A stretch of DNA of 64,000 bases from Megascapheus bottae (GCA_024803745.1 JANJXV010001773.1:1-64000), one strand, 5' to 3'. Numbered from the stretch's first letter, positions 20,061-31,587 are shown. Program-made: numbers and translations. The notes: generated by a model from the letters alone, not told the origin.

Positions 20061-21540
20061 ACTTGTCCAGCTAATTCATGGACTAAAGCAGCATTCCCTA
20101 CAAACTTAGATCCCAATACCATGAGGACACTCAAGGGTGCATTAGGAGTGGGACCTGCAGGTGGACGTGAGCCTGTCTAAGTTGGAGGGGATTTCTACAC
20201 CACAGGAAATGGAATACAAATTTAGAATCTGCTTTCATGAGGTGACAATCTCTGGCAGATGTTCTTATCAAATGTGGCACTGCCTACTTCCAGCTTAAAA
20301 CATGGGTTGATGACCCAGCATAACAGAGAATGTATTCACCCCGGCCCAACACATAGGCTGGGACCCTGAACTTTCAGGTAGCATTTGGCTTTGAAGGTTA
20401 TGAGATCTTAGTCTACAAATGATGAGCCCCCTCCCGTGAGGCATAGCAAACGGAGCCAAAGTGCAACCCAGTTAAGCACCAGATCAAGCTTCCCTTCTTC
20501 AGTAGGGTATGGTTTGAAAACTGTGCATAGCTTCTGTTTGAAGCCAGTCCAGAAAGGAAAGTCCATGAAACTCTCATTTCCAGTTAACTGCCAAGAAAAA
20601 GCCAAAGATAGAGGTGAAGCTCAAGAGAGCTAGAGAGCCATCTGAAAAGAATGGTTACACCCTGCAACATCCTCATTATCTGATCTTGAAAACATCTCTG
20701 CGTGCATCCCAGCATGCAGCCAGCATCTGGGGCTGACAGTGACCACTGCGCCCATTGGCAATCTGCACTGTCTCTGACATCTGTAATGTGAACCTCATTC
20801 TGTTGGGTTTGTGAAGCAGTGTCAACCCTGCAGAAGGAACCAACTGTGCCCTAACTCCCTCTGTCCCCTGGGGCCCCTAGCATTCCCCCATCTGCACCCC
20901 TCCTGTGGCTTCTGATCCTAGGGAGCCCTCCTGCCCTGTCCAACACTCACATGAAGTGCATATTTCTTCTCCTGGGGCAACTTCTCCACAGAGAGTACAT
21001 GACATGCCCACTCTCCAGGCACGGGGAGATCCTGCCAAAGTAGCAAATCAGTGATAAGGACATAAAGGGATGAATAGAATTTTAGATCCTGATGGTAGAC
21101 AGTCTGCAAAATCCAAGGGAGAATGGAATTGGAGGGGACAAGGGATCAGGATGTGGGCATGGAGCTTCCCTGCCAAGGGGGGGGGAAGTCACAGGTTGGG
21201 GGATGCACAGGATGATCCATGGGCCCTGTGCAGCTACTGGGTCACCCCCTTCTGCATCTCAGCCTTTGGCTTTGAGCTCTGTGATCGTCAAGATGTGCAC
21301 AGTCTGTACTCTGGCTGGCAGAAGAAAGGACCCTGGGAAGACAATTGTAGACCCTTTGTGAGTGTAGGAAGGGGTAGGCTGGACACCCAGTCCAAGAGGA
21401 GCTAAAACTGGAGTCGAGGGGTGTGCAAGGAGTGGGTGTGAGGGTTGTGGGCAGTCACAGTCATGGCAGAGGTGGCTCTGTCTGTGGGGTGAGTGCCTCC
21501 CTGCAGGCACAGCACTGGACATATCAGAGATCCACATGAA
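20061..21540. other. Repeat-poor interval without a recognised gene
   Basis: Single-copy looking, moderately GC-rich from about 20.7 kb. Open minus-strand stretches exist (20,605-20,408, GNESFMDFPFWTGFKQKLC; 21,109-20,918, DLPVPGEWACHVLSVEKLPQ followed by a GTGAGT donor-like site). I cannot assign a family. They could be further exons of a degraded gene together with the PH fragment. Confidence 0.35.
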
Positions 21541-21658
21541 AAGGAAAAGCTGGAAATGGCACTATGGTTCAAATGGTAGAGCGTCAACCTTGAGCAAAAG
21601 AGCTCAGGGACAGTACCCAAGACCTGAGTTCAAGCCTCATGACTGTAAAAGACAAAGA
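21541..21658 (+). mobile_element. SINE tail fragment
   Basis: GGAAATGGCACTATGGTTCA, AATGGTAGAGCG and AGAGCTCAGGGACAGTACCC: the shared tail without head. Confidence 0.7.
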
Positions 21659-21659
21659 A

Positions 21660-22895
21660 CCAGGCCTATGAAAGGGAACCTGGTACTCTCTTGGTCTAAT
21701 CAGACACAAGAAGAGGCCGGGATAGGCTGTGGAAAAACACAGAGAACATCTTCCCCCAGCTGATCCTGTCCTGCATGCAGGGACAGCCATGTAACTAGGG
21801 CTACGGTGAGATCATCTTCACCCCTGTGCTGCCATCTGAATTGTAGGCCTCTGTCCTGGCATGGGATGTCCTGATGGCTGAGCAGGTGCCCTAACCCTAG
21901 TGGGAGAGCAGCCACTGACTGTGGTAGCTAAGGAGAGATCTGTTCCATAGCTATCAGGCCAACCAGCATGGGAGCCATAACGACCCCTAACCCAGGTAGA
22001 GGCCAATGGTTCTCCAGGTGCTACTAACATTGCCCCACCCCTAGCTCTGTGTACACGTGACATTCCCTCCACAAGGAGCAGGACTAAGTGAAGGATCAGG
22101 AAGCTGCCTATGGGCTTCAGATGATGGCCAGGCTGGCACTACAGATGGCCTCACTCTGTCACCACCTTCCCCTGCCTCCATCATTCCTCCATCATGCCTC
22201 TCTACCTCCCACCCATTAACCTTGGAAACCAATGAACTGGGCTCTCATCATTCCTCTCATCTCTTCACCCACCTTGCCATGCGTCCATCCCTCTGTCACT
22301 TCCACCCCACACATATCCCACCACCAGCCACCCTGTAGCTTATGAGGATCCCAGAGGAAGCTCTTGGTGAAGGGCTTGTGACCACAAAACAGTTACTGTC
22401 ACCCGCTCCGGCCTGATCCACCACAGAATAAGAACAGCCAAGCAGGCACACACTGCAGCAGAGTTGCTCTGCTGCCACCCTGATTTCTTCATGGCCAGGA
22501 CTTGGCTCTCCTCAGCCTCCCAGCTCAGTAACCAGAACATTGTGCTTTCACAGAGCCATGGCTTCAAGTCTCCATGGACACAATGACATCAAGGTGATGC
22601 CAACTTCCCCATCTCTATATACTTCTAACTATGGGATGGGAGCTGAGGTTCTCTTCGGTGACTCCATCCGCTAAGAGGCTCATGCAGATTTCTATCCTTT
22701 GCTCATCATGGTGACTCTTTGGTTAACAAGTCACTGCTGGGCTTCCAGTTCACCACATATAGAAGCCATACTCCAACACTTTTCTTAGAAGGACTGATGA
22801 CTTTTAAATATTCTCTAGTTTTAAATTTCTAGTTCCTTCTCTCTTTCATTTATATATTTCCCTTCCTCACATACTTACCTTTTTTTACCTTCCTT
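21660..22895. other. Unannotated GC-richer interval
   Basis: No repeats or domains recognised. Open stretches on both strands look like chance products of higher GC. CpG does not look enriched, so I do not call a CpG island. Confidence 0.4.
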
Positions 22896-22897
22896 CT

Positions 22898-23115
22898 TTC
22901 ATTCCTGGCCTTGAACTCAAGACCTGGAGCTTTTTCTTAGCTTTTCTTTCCTCAAGGTAGCACTCTAGCTCTTGAGCCACAGCTCTACTTCAATCTTTGT
23001 TCTTGCTCTAAACTGGGAGTATGAGTCTCATGCATTTTTCCCTTTGCTGGGTTGGTTTTAAACCACAATACTAAGATCAGGATCCTGAATATGCCTCGGA
23101 TTACAGGTATTATCT
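22898..23115 (-). mobile_element. SINE, B1-headed (type B), degraded
   Basis: CCTGGCCTTGAACTCAAGAC, CTCTTGAGCCACAGCTCTAC and ATGCCTCGGATTACAGGTAT at the head end. Confidence 0.7.
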
Positions 23116-24061
23116 AATCAAAACAAATTCCTGATTTCTTTTTTAGACATAATTAGTTCTTTCAGGTGAGCCACCAGCCACTCATGCAAGAGCATTGCAG
23201 GATCCCAGCATTCATCTTGTCTCCAGTCTTATTCCATCCATCTCACAATGGTCATCTAAAACACCCTGCTGCATGCCTGAAGTCGCAAGGAACGTTCTCA
23301 ACGCCATGAGAAGCCCCCTTAAGCTCTGCCTCAGATATGCCCAGCCCCCATCCCACTTCCACATGAGCATTTGTTTAGGAGAAATTTCCTGAGTACATCA
23401 TCATCTTTTCCTCACCATTCAAATTTCATCTTTGGAGTCATTTCTCCCAGACAAAGAGGAACATGATCCATGGTTTGATAGCAGCTCCAGCTTCATAGTC
23501 CCAGCCACCAACACCCCCCCATTACCCTGCCAGACACCTGAATTCAAGAAGAATGTTTTCACTACCCCTGACTCTTATCAAATGTTTTAACTTATACAGT
23601 GCATTAAAATAATTTTACTAAATGGAATAAACACATGGCATCAAGCTTCAGTATCTTTGCACCTGAACTTTTAGTGAATCACAGACACACCAGCATTTCT
23701 GTAACCAACAGAAATCTTAGCTTTGAGATTTCAGCATTTCTGGTATCCAAGTTTGGATGTGCTAACACTGCCCTTAATGGGGCACTTCAATCACACAATC
23801 CCACAACAATCAATGTCATTTGACATTCACTGGTAGGTGGTGCTAGGTAAAAGACTGATGTGCCAACTCCATGCTGGCTTGACCTATGCCATCTTCAAAC
23901 CTGGAGCAAGTGGGGCTCCTCTCTCCATGACACCTTTTGTGTACTGCCCCAGGAGGACCTTTACCTTGAGACAAAATTATGAAGACTATCTCTACCAGCA
24001 AAGATTCCAGTGAGATGTGCCTACATGGATAAAGCTAAAATCTCACTAAAGTGAGGTTGTT
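23116..24061. other. Unannotated interval
   Basis: No recognised feature. A plus-strand open stretch at 23,635-23,823 has no known motif. Confidence 0.4.
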
Positions 24062-24272
24062 GGCAGTGCTGGAGCCTGAACTCAGGGCCTGGGCACTAAG
24101 CATTTGTACTCAAGACTAGCCCTTTACCACTTGAGCACAAACTCCATTCCCAGCTGTTTTTATTTTTGGTAGTAAGAATCTATCAGACTTTCCTGTTCTA
24201 GGTGACTTGGAACTTCCATACACAGATCTCAGCCTCCTGACCAGCCTGGATTAAACGTTTGGATCAGCCATG
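24062..24272 (-). mobile_element. SINE, B1-headed (type B)
   Basis: GCCTGAACTCAGGGCCTGGG, CTTTACCACTTGAGCACAAA, and CAGCCTCCTGACCAGCCTGG at the head end. Confidence 0.75.
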
Positions 24273-24660
24273 CCCCACATCTGAGGACTTCTGCCAGCAC
24301 ATTTTTCCCAAAAACTGGAAGAGGAAGATGAGGGAGGGTTGGGCTCATCCTGCCCTGCATATGAAGGAGAGCATCAGCGCCTGAACTTCATTCCCTGTTG
24401 TAGGCTGCTGGAGGAAAAGGAAGCAAATAGGCACAGGCTGGCAGCAGATGCCACAGAACAACTTGTGACCAAGACTCCCAGAGCAGACCTCAGAATCGAT
24501 GACAGAGTTGGATCTACCCAGTAACAGAGGCAGTGGTGACACCTGAAACTGCGCGTTTGAGCCTTTGCTGCTAGTAAACAGGGCCACCTATGTCTCAATG
24601 AGAAAGGTGAGATTTTGGTGGAGAAGGTGAGATTAAACATTATGTGTCATGCAAGAAGAC
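24273..24660. other. Unannotated interval
   Basis: A short Glu/Arg-rich plus-strand open stretch (24,339-24,524, LLEEKEANRHRLAADATEQL) is present. It has no family that I recognise and no supporting splice context. Confidence 0.35.
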
Positions 24661-24662
24661 AG

Positions 24663-25150
24663 ACCATAAGGGGTCTTTTATTATTCCAAGTGAAATTTTG
24701 GATTTCCTCTTCTGTTTCTTTAAAGAATGACATTGGGATCTTGATGAATCTTGCACTGAATTTGCAGATAGTTCTTATCAAGATTGCCATTATTACAATA
24801 TTACTTCTTCCAAACCTGGAGCAGAGGTTTTTGCATTTCCTCAGTTCTGCATTAATTTCCTTCTCCAGGGTTTATAGTTCCATCAAAAAGGTGCTTTACA
24901 TTCTAAGTTAATTCCTAGGTATTTTATTTTCTTTGATAGCAAAATGAGTTGCTATCCTGATTCTTGCCTCATTCCTCTCATTTGTTGGCATATAAGAAGG
25001 CAGTTGACATTGAGGGTTAATTTTATACCCTGCTACCTTACCAAAGTTTTATATCAGCTCAAGCACCTTCGGAGTAGAGTCTATTGGGTTCTTTAAATAC
25101 AGAATCATGTCATCTGTAAGGAGAAAAAGTTTCAGTTCCTCTTTCCCTTT
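24663..25150 (-). mobile_element. L1 ORF2 fragment, inverted 5' part
   Basis: Matches the L1 ORF2 RT/thumb region seen at 39.0-39.48 kb in the same orientation (GGTCTTTTATTATTCCA; TTCTTTAAATACAGAATCAT, then GTCATCTG). It is more diverged and does not stay open. It abuts an L1 piece in the opposite orientation. Confidence 0.85.
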
Positions 25151-25154
25151 TCCT

Positions 25155-25560
25155 CCTCACTCCAGTTAGAATGGCCAAGATCCAGAAATCTAATAACGTA
25201 TGCTGGAGGGGATGTAGCCAGGAGGGATCACTACTACACTGCTGGTGGGATTGCAAACTCCTTCAACCACTATGGAAAGCACTATGGCAGTATCCCAAAA
25301 AGACTAAACATAGAGCTCCCCTGTGATCCAGCAATGTCACTACTTGCCAATCGTCCAGATAGTACATACTAAATTCACTAGAATAATAACATTTATCACA
25401 GCACTATTTACTATAGCAAAGGTATGGAACCAACCCAGATGCCCGTCAGTTGATGAGTAGATCAAATATGGTATTTTTACACAATGGAATTCTGTGCTTC
25501 TGTCAGAAAGAATGACATAGACGAATTTGTAAGGAAATAGAAAGACTGTAAAGTTTAGAA
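25155..25560 (+). mobile_element. L1 ORF2 C-terminal fragment, 3' part
   Basis: Plus-strand equivalent of the ORF2 C-terminus (CCAGTTAGAATGGCCAAGAT; CACTATGGAAAGC; ATGGAACCAACCCAGATGCC). Together with the adjacent inverted segment it has the head-to-head form typical of twin-primed L1 insertion. A poly(A) tail is not obvious. Confidence 0.85.
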
Positions 25561-25567
25561 ATTAGTT

Positions 25568-25602
25568 TCTGTCTCCCTGTTTCTCTCTCTTTCTCTCTCT
25601 TT

Positions 25603-25693
<91 letters not shown>

Positions 25694-25697
25694 CCTC
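25568..25697. repeat. (CT)n microsatellite
   Basis: Imperfect CT/TTCT start, then about 100 bp of nearly pure CT. The minus-strand Arg-Glu open frame across it is an artefact. Confidence 0.95.
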
Positions 25698-25698
25698 T

Positions 25699-25872
25699 CC
25701 AATCCTTAGGCTTGAACTCAGGGCCTGAGCTACTTTTGCTCAAGGTTAGCACTCTACCATTTGAACCACAGTGCTGATTCTGGCTTGCTCTTTTCACGTA
25801 GTATTGAGGAATCTAACTCAGGCCTTCATCCTTGATAGGTTAGCACTCTACCACTAAGCCACACAGTCAGCT
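25699..25872 (-). mobile_element. SINE, ID-headed (type A)
   Basis: TTAGGCTTGAACTCAGGGCC, CTCAAGGTTAGCACTCTACC and an ID-head complement (GATAGGTTAGCACTCTACCA). The CT tract next to it may derive from its A-rich tail region. Confidence 0.8.
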
Positions 25873-26394
25873 TTTAGAGGTTTCTGACAAAGGTTTTCCT
25901 ACATGCTATTATTTCTTCTGTGAGTGCTCTTAATGCTTGCTGAAGGTTGACTTTGTTTAGAAGACTTACCCTAATGCTCCCATATACAGAGATTCTATAT
26001 ATAGCTGAATGTTTTTCATTACTCAGAATTTCTCTATTGTGTATGTTCTGAAATGTACTGAAGACTGACTTCTGATTAAAAGTCATTGCACATTTGTTCT
26101 ATTCATTAGTTTTCTTTTCTTCTATGGGAATCAGGTTTGTGATGAACACAGAAGTATGCCTTCGAGGTCAAACACTTTCCACATTTGTAATATTCATAAG
26201 GTTTTTCTCTCCTATGTGCATTTTATACTTAGTCATGCATTCATGATGGATTTTTCATATTCTTATATTCATATGATTTTTATCCTGTGTCTGTGTGGTA
26301 TCATGCAAACTCAACTATGAGTTCTTCAAAAAAATTTCCCTTTCATTTTATTCATAGGATTCTATCCTTTGGGTGTTTAGTGATAAATCTTGAC

Positions 26395-28103
26395 TTGTGC
26401 CTTCTGGGGAAAAGACTGAACATTTGCTACATTCATTAAGGGTTTTATCTTGTGTTGGTTCTGTGACACAAGCTGAGTTTTCTTCCACAGACCAAAAAGT
26501 CTTTCCTATTTATTACATTGCTAAGGCTTCTCATATGTGTGAACTCTCTTACGCTTCCTGAAGGGTGAATACTGCACGAAAGACTTTCAACTTTGGTTAT
26601 ATTCCTAAGGTTTCTAATATGTGTGAATTCTGTTATGCCTCCTGTAATGTGACTTCCATCAGAAGGTCTTACCACATTTGATGCACTCGTACAGTTTCTC
26701 TCCTGTGTGTGTTCTCTGATGCAATTTGAGGGAAGACTTCCATTTGAAAGACCTTCCACATCGGTTACATTCATAAGGTTTTTCTCCTGTTTGAATTGTC
26801 TTATGCATGTTGAGGTTTGGCTTCTGTGTGAAGGACTTTCCACATATGTTACACTCATAAGGTGTTTCTCCTGAGTATATTCTCTCATGAACATGGAGTT
26901 TTACCTTCCATTTGAAAGACTTTCCGCATTCACTACATGCATAAGTTTTCTCTCCTGTGTGTGTTCTATTATGCCCATCAAGATATGACTTCCACTTGAA
27001 GGTCTTTCCACATTTGTTGCACACATAAGGTTTCTCTCCTGTGTGTGTTCTTTGATGCAATTTGAGGGAAGATTTCTGTCTGAAAGACTTTACACATTGG
27101 TTACATTCATAAGGTTTCACTCCTGTGTGTATTCTCTGATGAGCACGAAGTTTTCCCTTCCCTTGGAAAGACTTTCCACATTCATTACACTTATAAGATT
27201 TCTCTCCTCTGTGTGTTATTTGATGAACTCGAAGGTGTATCTTCTGGGTGAAAGACTTTTCACATTTGTTACATTCATAAGGTTTCTCTTCTGTGTGTCT
27301 TCTCTGGTGCAAAGTGAGGTATGATTTCAGTCTAAAAGTCTTCCCACATTTTTCCCATTCATAAGATTTCTCTTCTGTGTGAGATCTCTGATGTGTGCTG
27401 AGAGCTGAATTCTGGGCAGAAATTTTATTACGTTCCTCATATTCATAAGGTTTGTCTTCTCTTGGAGATCGAGGTTGGAGCGTCAGGTCTGACTTCTCAG
27501 AAATTAATTTTCACACTTGATGTACGCATCACATATCTCAGGATATTTGCTCTGAGGTATTGTAAGGCGTATTTCATTACTGAAAGATTTCTCACATTCA
27601 CTACATGTATGAGGAGTCTCTCCTGTGTACATTTTCGGATGTGTAGTGATGGTCGGTGTTAAGTACAATATTTTTCATCACACAGTACATTTAGCAGTTT
27701 TCCTCCCCCCCTGAAGAATTTCTTGGGCAGGGAGAACAGAATTATGATACTGCAGATCTTTTGGACTGTCACAATCATGAATAAAATGCTCTGAGTAGCC
27801 GATGGATTTTTTAAGAACAGGAGACATACGAGATCTATATGCAGCATGCATCTCATCAGGTTTAGGAGACAGAAGCATGTTCTGACCACTTAATGAACTC
27901 CTCAGTCCTCACCCCTAAGTTGTTACCGTTATTACTAATCGGCTCTGGATTATGTGTAGAGCTCAAATTTAAAGTTGTTGCAAATCTCACGTTTTCCTCC
28001 ACTTCGATACTACTTGCAACTGCTACTTCACAAAGACATTCATGTGGACTTTCCTGGCAGGTCTTGAACAAATTTTCCATTACCTGGACATCTAAAATGA
28101 GTC
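26395..28103 (-). pseudogene. Zinc-finger exon of the KRAB-ZNF pseudogene
   Basis: Acceptor CTAG is just right of 28,103. The spacer begins LILDVQVMENLFKTCQESPH and is open to 27,862, where the frame shifts (continuing as LLSPKPDEMHAAYRSRMSPV). A second change falls near a run of C at about 27,706. The main open frame, about 27,510-26,659, holds two degenerate fingers, then seven fingers of the form YxCxxCxKSFxxKxxLxxHxxxH joined by TGEKPY linkers. Five of the seven are complete C2H2; two (about 26,880 and 26,800) have lost the final His (Tyr and Gln). An eighth is cut by a stop (TGA) at 26,659. Three or more finger relics with stops follow to about 26,395. Confidence 0.88.
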
Positions 28104-28526
28104 CTAGAAAAAAAGACACAAACATACATGAGATACAAATATTCCTTACTGTAAAGGTAATGACTTTACTTTCCCATCCTAAGTGTTAGATATTTTAAAA
28201 TATAAAAGTGGAAATTGATTTGTGAGAAATATATGCTTTTCTCCCTAACATATTAAGAAAATGATATTTTACAATGACCAATAATGTTTTTCTGTGTTTT
28301 AGTTCTCTTTTTATATCACAGGAAATATTTATTGAAATTACCCAACTATGTCTTGCTACAGTTTTAAGCTGAGTACTACCTATACTATACCTGCAGCTGT
28401 TTTTTTTCAAATACTGTTTTGTTTATACATTGAGGAATAGATACCTTTCTTTTATTTTTGAGAAATAATCTAAATATTGTGCTGTTTTGCATCTTTTTAA
28501 AACTTTCTTTTCCTTTTTTTTTTGTA
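28104..28526. other. Intron of the KRAB-ZNF pseudogene
   Basis: AT-rich, with nothing recognised beyond the polypyrimidine tract and acceptor next to the finger exon. Confidence 0.5.
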
Positions 28527-28665
28527 GTTCATAGGCCTCGGCCCTGTCCCTGAACACTTCAGCAGAAGACTATAACCCCTATCCTTGAGCTACAGCCCCA
28601 CTTCCTCTTTTTTAAAGTTAACTACAGATAAGAGTCTCAGGTCCTGAGTAGCAGATAGGATTACC
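28527..28665 (-). mobile_element. SINE, B1-headed (type B), partial
   Basis: GCCCTGTCCCTGAACACTTC, ACTACAGATAAGAGTCTCAG and a head end with GCAGATAGGATTAC. Confidence 0.65.
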
Positions 28666-29010
28666 TTACCCAGTTTCAATGCTGTTTGCTTATTAACCAT
28701 TAAGTGAGGAACACGATTTTTTCTAGATTCAGCAGCCATAAGTTTGGTGGATATTCTGTTTGCCTTTGATCCAAGCAAGAACGATTCTTGAGAGTAAGGA
28801 CTTACACCTATATCCCTTCAGTTACAACTTCTCACTAAAGTCTCAATTTAGGTATTTGTGGGAATTTTGAAATTTGTTTCTTTCCATTTGAAGCCTTATA
28901 AAAATTCCTTTTCTAACACTCCTGTCCCTCAGAACCATGGAAGACCAGAAAATCCCCAGCTCATTGTCTAGTTCATTTTCTTATGTTGAATGAAACTTTG
29001 TTGTTTTTTT

Positions 29011-29190
29011 TTCCTTCCATTCCTGAGTTTGAACTTAGGACCTAACCACTGCCCTTGGGTTTTCTCTAGACTAGAACCCTACCAATGAAGTCATTACTTC
29101 TGGCTTTTTCTATGTATGTGGTAATAAGGAATCAAACCTGTGTCTTTGTGCATGCTAGGCAAGCACTCTACCACTAGGCTCAATATCTGG
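29011..29190 (-). mobile_element. SINE, ID-headed (type A)
   Basis: ATTCCTGAGTTTGAACTTAG ... TGCATGCTAGGCAAGCACTC, then TACCACTAGGC. Confidence 0.85.
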
Positions 29191-29324
29191 TGGAAACGTC
29201 TGGTTCTGAATACCAGTCTCTTCCTACCAGCAAAAAGATATTATCCTTATCAGAGAATAATGCCCTGACTTATTCCTTGTTTGCTCAATCATTTATAGTC
29301 TTAGTTTTAAAGAAATGAAATATC

Positions 29325-29326
29325 AT

Positions 29327-29390
<64 letters not shown>

Positions 29391-29391
29391 G
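29325..29391. repeat. (TTTC)n microsatellite
   Basis: About 16 TTTC copies. It sits at the tail end of the adjacent reversed SINE, so it probably grew from that element's A-rich tail. Confidence 0.95.
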
Positions 29392-29397
29392 TTTTGC

Positions 29398-29619
29398 GGT
29401 CATGGGACTTGAATTCTAGACCTGGCTGTTCTTCCTGAGCTCTTCAGCTCAAGGGTACTGCCCTATGTCTTTAGCCTCAACCCCACTTCTCATTTTCTAT
29501 TGGTTCATTGGAGAGAAGAGTCTAAGCTGTTTTTGTGATAGGTCAGTCTTTGAACCTTGATCCTCAGATCTCAGCCTCCTAAGTAGCTAGGATTACAGGC
29601 ATGAGCCACGGGCTCATGG
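29398..29619 (-). mobile_element. SINE, B1-headed (type B), near complete
   Basis: ATGGGACTTGAATTCTAGAC, TGAGCTCTTCAGCTCAAGGG, AGCCTCCTAAGTAGCTAGGA, then TTACAGGCATGAGCCAC. Confidence 0.88.
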
Positions 29620-29717
29620 CTTTCTCATTTTATTTTGTTTCACAGTGATTTCTACAGAGAAATCTAACTTTAACTCTACTGCCACATAGAATTCATCATA
29701 TCACCCTATGATTCTTG

Positions 29718-29888
29718 GTGCCGGGGGTTTGGGCTAGCATGCACAAAGACCTGGTTCAGTTCCTTGGTACTACATACAAAGAAAAAGCCAGAAGTGGTGC
29801 TATGACTCAAGAAGTAGAGAGCTAGCCTTGAGAAAACCCAAGGACCATGCTCAGGCCCTGAGACCAAGCATAGGATTGGGAAAAGAAA
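29718..29888 (+). mobile_element. SINE, ID-headed (type A)
   Basis: Head GGCTAGCATGCACAAAGACC, then GTTCAGTTCCTTGGTACTAC, AGTGGTGCTATGACTCAAGA and tail CTCAGGCCCTGAGACCAAGC. Confidence 0.8.
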
Positions 29889-30033
29889 ATGATTCTTGAT
29901 TCATTCACAAAGAATTCCGTAGGTTCCACACAGGATTTAGGGTAACTAAGAATATTATTGCTCAGTACATCACAACATGAAATTACCAGTGGGGCTCAGG
30001 CTCCAACATCAATATGAAGATGCATTCACTCAC

Positions 30034-30123
30034 CTGTGATATTCTTGTCAGAGGAATTTCCTATCGAGAGTTCTGCACAGTGCTCTAGCTTGTCAATTAA
30101 TACAGGTTTGGGAACACAGGGCC
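30034..30123 (-). pseudogene. KRAB-B-like exon
   Basis: 90 bp between an acceptor (TAATTTACAG) and a donor (GTGAGTG). It reads PCVPKPVLIDKLEHCAELSI and then GNSSDKNIT, the usual KRAB-B pattern (PKP.LI.KLE....P.I). Phase (1/1) fits the KRAB-A and finger exons. This exon is intact in itself. Confidence 0.85.
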
Positions 30124-30295
30124 CTGTAAATTAGAAACAGTAGAGAATTATTGCTTATGCTGTGTCATCATTGCTTTAAGTTTGCAGACATCCTATCCAC
30201 AAGTTATCTATTAAATCTTTTTTCTCATTTCTCACTGGCTCCATGGTTGACTTTTCCCCAGCTCTGGATTCATTTTGTATGGCATAAACTTAGCT

Positions 30296-30544
30296 GTCTT
30301 GCTCAAGGCTAGAAAAATACCAGTTTGAGTCCCAGCTCCACTTACATGCATAGGTCTTCATGCATGCTAGGCAAGCACTCAACCACAAACTCTTGACACT
30401 TCAGTAACATTTTTGAGGGGTTACTTGGAGTTATAGAGTTTCATGGCAATTTTTATGCCATTGCTGGTTTCAAATTAGAATTCTTAGATTTCTTCCTCCT
30501 GAATATTTTAAGATTACAGGCATGAAACATTGCACCTAGTGCCA
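30296..30544 (-). mobile_element. Degraded SINE fragments (type A head, then type B)
   Basis: CTTCATGCATGCTAGGCAAG, then CACTCAACC (30,350-30,390), followed by a B-type piece ending TTAAGATTACAGGCATGAAA. Confidence 0.6.
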
Positions 30545-30880
30545 GGTTTCCATTATAAACTCACTGTTTAGTGATTTGTAGATCCTATTTCCAATAATGA
30601 TATATATTCAATTCTGGATTGTTTATCCACTTACAATTCCTGTGTAAGTTTGGAATGTCGTCTCCATTAGAGGAAACATAATTTAGAACTGTTTTCAAAG
30701 TATCCTGAAGGTATCCTGAAGAATGAGTACAAAATTACCTTAGGTTTTCTTTAGAAAGTAATGATACTTCTCAGGGCCTGGAATCTTTCATTTAAATAGT
30801 ATTGAAAGTTTGATAAACATTCACGTATCTGCAAAATAACAAGGCACTTGGCCTTGCAAGTGAATTTGACTTTTGCTCAC

Positions 30881-31007
30881 CAAAGGACACCAGGTTGCTG
30901 TAGGTCTCCAGCATTACATCTCTCTACAGGGTCCTCTGAGCATTGTCCAGATGCTGCCACTCCTCCCAGCTGAAATCCACAGCTACATCATCAAATGACA
31001 CCAGCTT
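30881..31007 (-). pseudogene. KRAB-A box exon with in-frame stop
   Basis: Exactly 127 bp, the standard KRAB-A exon length, between TTCCAG and GTGAGC. It reads [20 protein letters not shown], then DNAQRTL, a stop, then RDVMLETYSNLVSF. The stop (TAG, complement at 30,924-30,926) replaces the conserved Tyr of TLYRDVMLE, a one-base change. The rest of the box is well kept, suggesting recent loss, or translation only from a downstream start. Confidence 0.92.
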
Positions 31008-31137
31008 CTGGAATGGCACATTTTCATCGAGTAATTAGCACTGAGTTATAAACACACCATGTCTGGAATTTTATTCTTTTTTTGTTGAAATTGTATTCCT
31101 TTACTTAAATGTTTAGACTTACATGAAATATTGACCT

Positions 31138-31330
31138 GAAAAGCTTAGGGATGGTGCCTAGGCCCAGAGTTCAAGTCCCAAGACACAAAAAAAATAAAAA
31201 GGCAAGCCAGGTGTTAGTGGCTCACGCCAGTCATCCTAGCTACTCAGGAGACTGAGATCTGAGGACCATGGTTCAAAGCCAGCCTGGCATAAAATTCCAT
31301 GACACTCCTTTCCAATTACCCACCATAAAA
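31138..31330 (+). mobile_element. SINE tail fragment followed by type B head
   Basis: 31,138-31,200: AGGCCCAGAGTTCAAGTCCC, then an A-run. 31,204-31,330: a well preserved B1-like head (TTAGTGGCTCACGCCAGTCA, then TCCTAGCTACTCAGGAG). Confidence 0.8.
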
Positions 31331-31587
31331 TGTTTAATGGCTTGTGGCATATCATGGTAGAGCAATTGTGGTATCGACAAAAATAAGTCGGGGGAGTAGA
31401 TTTAGGTTATAAATGGAATTATTCCATTGAAAAGGAACTACATTATATGATGACATATGCTGGTACTGTGAGAATATTGCAAAATCTTAGGGTATCAAGT
31501 AATAATACTGTGAAGTACACCCAGAATGTTAATGTTCTATGTCTGGCATAATAATCACTTGGGGAAGAAACTTTTTTTTTCTTTTTT
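31331..31587. other. Unannotated AT-rich interval
   Basis: Nothing recognised. Confidence 0.4.

Larger units (their letters stand above)
26395..31007 (-). pseudogene. KRAB-C2H2 zinc-finger gene, inactivated
   Basis: KRAB zinc-finger proteins are nuclear DNA-binding repressors, often aimed at retroelements, that recruit KAP1/TRIM28 through the KRAB box. Three exons are visible on the minus strand in the canonical order: KRAB-A (30,881-31,007), KRAB-B-like (30,034-30,123) and the zinc-finger exon (down to about 26,395). Splice sites are preserved. It is broken by a stop in KRAB-A, at least one frameshift in the spacer before the fingers, and stops in the first and last fingers. The start-codon exon was not found to the right. 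Introns rule out a processed copy. It is old enough to carry several SINE insertions. Confidence 0.85.

Noticed and set aside
20700..22600. CpG island / housekeeping promoter
   Set aside because: GC is raised but CpG dinucleotides are sparse by eye, and no exon or transcription start is evident.
25555..25797. Arg-Glu repeat open frame on the minus strand
   Set aside because: Translation of a (CT)n microsatellite plus SINE sequence.
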